From contig JAIMZO010000044.1 of NCBI GenBank assembly GCA_020054965.1, positions 1-9,050 of the forward strand: DNA of 9,050 nt, read 5' to 3'. Numbering within the stretch: position 1 is the stretch's first letter; each line of letters starts with the position of its first letter. This stretch comes from Spirochaeta sp. Lineage in GTDB: Bacteria > Spirochaetota > Spirochaetia > Sphaerochaetales > Sphaerochaetaceae. Under the pieces are notes generated by a model. That model searched no databases, was not told the DNA's origin, and was given only the letters and a program-made list of their open reading frames with translations. A program made the position numbers and the translations under genes. Of this stretch, positions 8,240 through 9,050 are shown piece after piece.

Positions 8240-8302
8240 GAGAACATTCTATTGAGCGATTGTAAAAGATGCAACAACTGGATACACTGTAGGGGAAGAC
8301 AT

Positions 8303-8331
8303 TTGACTTGTAACGTGATAATCATTATGAT
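8303..8331 (+). promoter_or_regulatory. sigma70-type promoter of the 56-residue protein gene
   Basis: TTGACT (8303-8308), a 17-nt spacer and TATGAT (8326-8331) form a near-consensus promoter with ideal spacing. Predicted initiation near 8338 gives a leader of about 40 nt ahead of GGAGGA (8365-8370) and ATG 8379. The -10 hexamer lies within the Fur-box-like palindrome, so a bound repressor would block RNA polymerase. Confidence 0.75.
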
Positions 8332-8340
8332 AATGATAAA
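8316..8340 (+). promoter_or_regulatory. Fur-box-like operator overlapping the promoter
   Basis: TGATAATCATTATGA (8316-8330) matches the 7-1-7 Fur box TGATAATNATTATCA at 13 of 14 informative positions. A second, overlapping perfect dyad has 8-bp arms, ATCATTAT (8321-8328) and ATAATGAT (8330-8337), around G8329. Read another way, four GATAAT-related hexamers start at 8317, 8323, 8329 and 8335. Such arrays are typical of sites that bind more than one Fur dimer. The operator covers the -10 element of the promoter for the small gene downstream, which suggests metal-dependent repression. Whether the ligand is iron (Fur), peroxide/manganese (PerR) or another family member cannot be settled here; the sequence is closest to the Fur box. 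Confidence 0.65.
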
Positions 8341-8378
8341 AATTTAGAAATTGAGCATTTGTATGGAGGAATAGGTAT

Positions 8379-8549
8379 ATGGCAGGAAACGTATCCAAGA
8401 ACGCACGCCGTGAAGGTGCAAAAACAATGACCAGTCGCTGGGGTGGCACAATCAAGATGAAAGCAGTTTTCGAGAATGGAAAACTTCGTCATGTGGCATA
8501 TTGCGAGAAATCAGGCAATACTGCTCGCAAGCCCAAAGATTTGATGTAA
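8379..8549 (+). CDS. small basic protein of unknown function, 56 residues
   Basis: I do not recognise a family. The frame ATG 8379 to TAA 8547-8549 encodes 56 residues beginning MAGNVSKNARREGAK and ending NTARKPKDLM. It is supported by GGAGGA eight nt upstream, a near-consensus promoter and a terminator 30 nt after the stop, which together make it a convincing gene despite its size. Composition is strongly basic: 8 Lys and 5 Arg against 3 Glu and 1 Asp, net about +9. There is no signal peptide or membrane segment, and the single Cys (42) rules out a zinc ribbon. An Arg/Lys-rich N-terminal third leads into alternating residues 24-41 (TIKMKAVFENGKLRHVAY) that look like a beta-hairpin with turn ENGK, then a basic tail. 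This would suit a nucleic-acid or ribosome-binding protein, but that is inference. The operator suggests expression when metal is scarce. Confidence 0.82.
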   Translation: MAGNVSKNARREGAKTMTSRWGGTIKMKAVFENGKLRHVAYCEKSGNTARKPKDLM

Positions 8550-8577
8550 GGAATTTGTATCAAGAAAAATAGCCGTC

Positions 8578-8613
8578 AGCCTGTGATTCAAAGCATCGCA
8601 GGCTCCTTTTTTT
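8578..8613 (+). terminator. rho-independent terminator after the small gene
   Basis: Arms AGCCTGTGAT (8578-8587) and ATCGCAGGCT (8595-8604) form a 10-bp stem with one G-U type pair and a 7-nt loop. CC and a run of seven T (8607-8613) follow. It begins about 30 nt after the TAA of the 56-residue protein gene and isolates that gene from the lipoprotein gene downstream. Confidence 0.88.
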
Positions 8614-8677
8614 GATGAATCTTCCGGAAAATCACCATTTTTCCCGTATTTTTAATGTATCCGTTTCAAGTAGTGTG

Positions 8678-8686
8678 TGTTATAGT
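8678..8686 (+). promoter_or_regulatory. possible extended -10 promoter of the lipoprotein gene
   Basis: TGT followed by TATAGT (8681-8686) fits an extended -10 element. No good -35 hexamer stands 16-18 nt upstream. Initiation near 8693 would give a leader of about 45 nt. It lies after the terminator at 8578-8613, where a new promoter is needed. Confidence 0.35.
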
Positions 8687-8738
8687 GTTGATGAGTACGT
8701 ATACAACGACACATGAGAACGTCATGAGGAGGAAACAC

Positions 8739-9050
8739 GTGAAACGTCTTTCAAGAACAATTATGGCAGCAATGCTGGTAGCTTTGTTGGCTTTTTCCCT
8801 TGTTGGCTGTAAGAGCACTGCAAAGGTAGAAGCAATCCCCCCAGCTCCTGTTGAACCCGCTCCTGAGCCGGTAGCCCCAGTTGAACCCGCTCCTGAGCTC
8901 GTAGAGGTGCCAGAGCCAATGCCAGAGCCTGCTCCACCCGCGCCGGAACCGGTGGCTGAGGAACCCAAGGAATTGGTCTTGCCCTATGGTGTGCAGGAGA
9001 TTGTAAAGAATGATGACGGAGCGAAGGTCTTCGATCTGTTTATTGTACAT
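8739..9050 (+). CDS. Pro/Glu-rich lipoprotein (5' part only)
   Basis: The frame starts at GTG 8739, with AGGAGG six nt upstream (8727-8732), and is still open at the window end, giving 104 residues. The N-terminus is a lipoprotein signal peptide: basic MKRLSR, a hydrophobic stretch (about 8-20) and the lipobox LVGC with Cys24 as the predicted lipidated residue. Residues 33-76 form a linker dominated by Pro, Glu, Ala and Val (VEPAPEPV-type units), encoded partly by a tandem repeat. After residue 78 a more regular sequence begins (LVLPYGVQEIVKNDDGAKVFD...), the start of an unidentified domain. The linker probably spaces that domain from the membrane. I cannot name the function. Outer-membrane or periplasm-facing location is inferred from the lipobox only; Lys25 after the Cys does not argue for inner-membrane retention. 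Confidence 0.85.
   Translation, partial: MKRLSRTIMAAMLVALLAFSLVGCKSTAKVEAIPPAPVEPAPEPVAPVEPAPELVEVPEPMPEPAPPAPEPVAEEPKELVLPYGVQEIVKNDDGAKVFDLFIVH
8850..8909 (+). repeat. two-copy 30-bp tandem repeat in the lipoprotein linker
   Basis: GTTGAACCCGCTCCTGAG occurs at 8850-8867 and again at 8880-8897, exactly 30 bp apart. The following GTAG also lines up (8871 and 8901). The units encode VEPAPEPVAP and VEPAPELVEV. Ten-codon periodicity keeps the frame, so copy number could change without breaking the gene. Confidence 0.8.

Noticed and set aside
8260..8288. TTGTAA-17-TACACT as a second plus-strand promoter
   Set aside because: Spacing is right, but both hexamers are poorer than those of the promoter at 8303-8331, which has better position relative to the gene.
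8626..8644. GGAAAA/TTTTCC inverted repeat after the terminator
   Set aside because: Six mostly A-T pairs with a 7-nt loop in an A/T-rich spacer; too weak to call a structure.
8666..8968. Minus-strand frame encoding a Gly/Ser/Ala-rich repetitive protein
   Set aside because: It is the complement of the Pro/Glu/Ala-rich lipoprotein linker; the low complexity is a mirror image, and no start signal supports it.
1..9050. Search for a novel defence, mobile or biosynthetic system
   Set aside because: Most genes are recognised housekeeping families; I found no transposase, integrase, toxin-antitoxin pair, CRISPR repeat or tRNA attachment site. The only candidate novelty is the small Fur-box gene and the truncated lipoprotein.

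Overview
The window is ordinary bacterial chromosome of medium G+C. It carries mostly housekeeping genes, with a short accessory-looking stretch at the right end. Protein sequences and gene content (a long L25/CTC protein, pth, tilS, ftsH, lepA, a mutarotase, uridine kinase, YidD and a Pro/Glu-rich lipoprotein) fit a free-living or host-associated spirochaete. My best guess is something near Sphaerochaeta; this is an impression from the proteins and base composition, not a database result.

Region 1 (1-6138, all + strand) is one tightly packed block: the 3' end of rplY, then pth, tilS, ftsH and lepA. Gaps are 8 nt, a 29-bp overlap, a 4-bp ATGA overlap and 8 nt, so co-transcription and translational coupling are very likely. 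The products act around translation and protein quality: a 5S rRNA-binding ribosomal protein, rescue of peptidyl-tRNA, the lysidine modification of tRNA-Ile, the membrane AAA+ protease, and the ribosomal GTPase EF4. tilS is best started at a TTG served by a strong Shine-Dalgarno sequence inside pth.

Region 2 (6139-7951, + strand) holds galM (aldose 1-epimerase), behind a plausible promoter of its own, and udk (uridine kinase). Region 3 is yidD on the - strand (7952-8239); its stop codon abuts that of udk with no base between them. yidD is away from its usual rpmH-rnpA-yidC neighbourhood.

Region 4 (8240-8613, + strand) is the most interesting part. A 56-codon gene for a small, strongly basic protein that I do not recognise has its own sigma70-type promoter, a good Shine-Dalgarno sequence and its own rho-independent terminator. 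The -10 element lies inside an A/T-rich palindromic array that differs from the classical 7-1-7 Fur box at one informative position. This suggests a small protein made under metal or iron control. Region 5 (8614-9050) starts a lipoprotein gene with a Pro/Glu-rich linker containing a 30-bp tandem repeat; the gene runs off the window.

I saw no tRNA, rRNA, insertion sequence, CRISPR array, prophage part or defence system. No gap between genes exceeds 300 bases.
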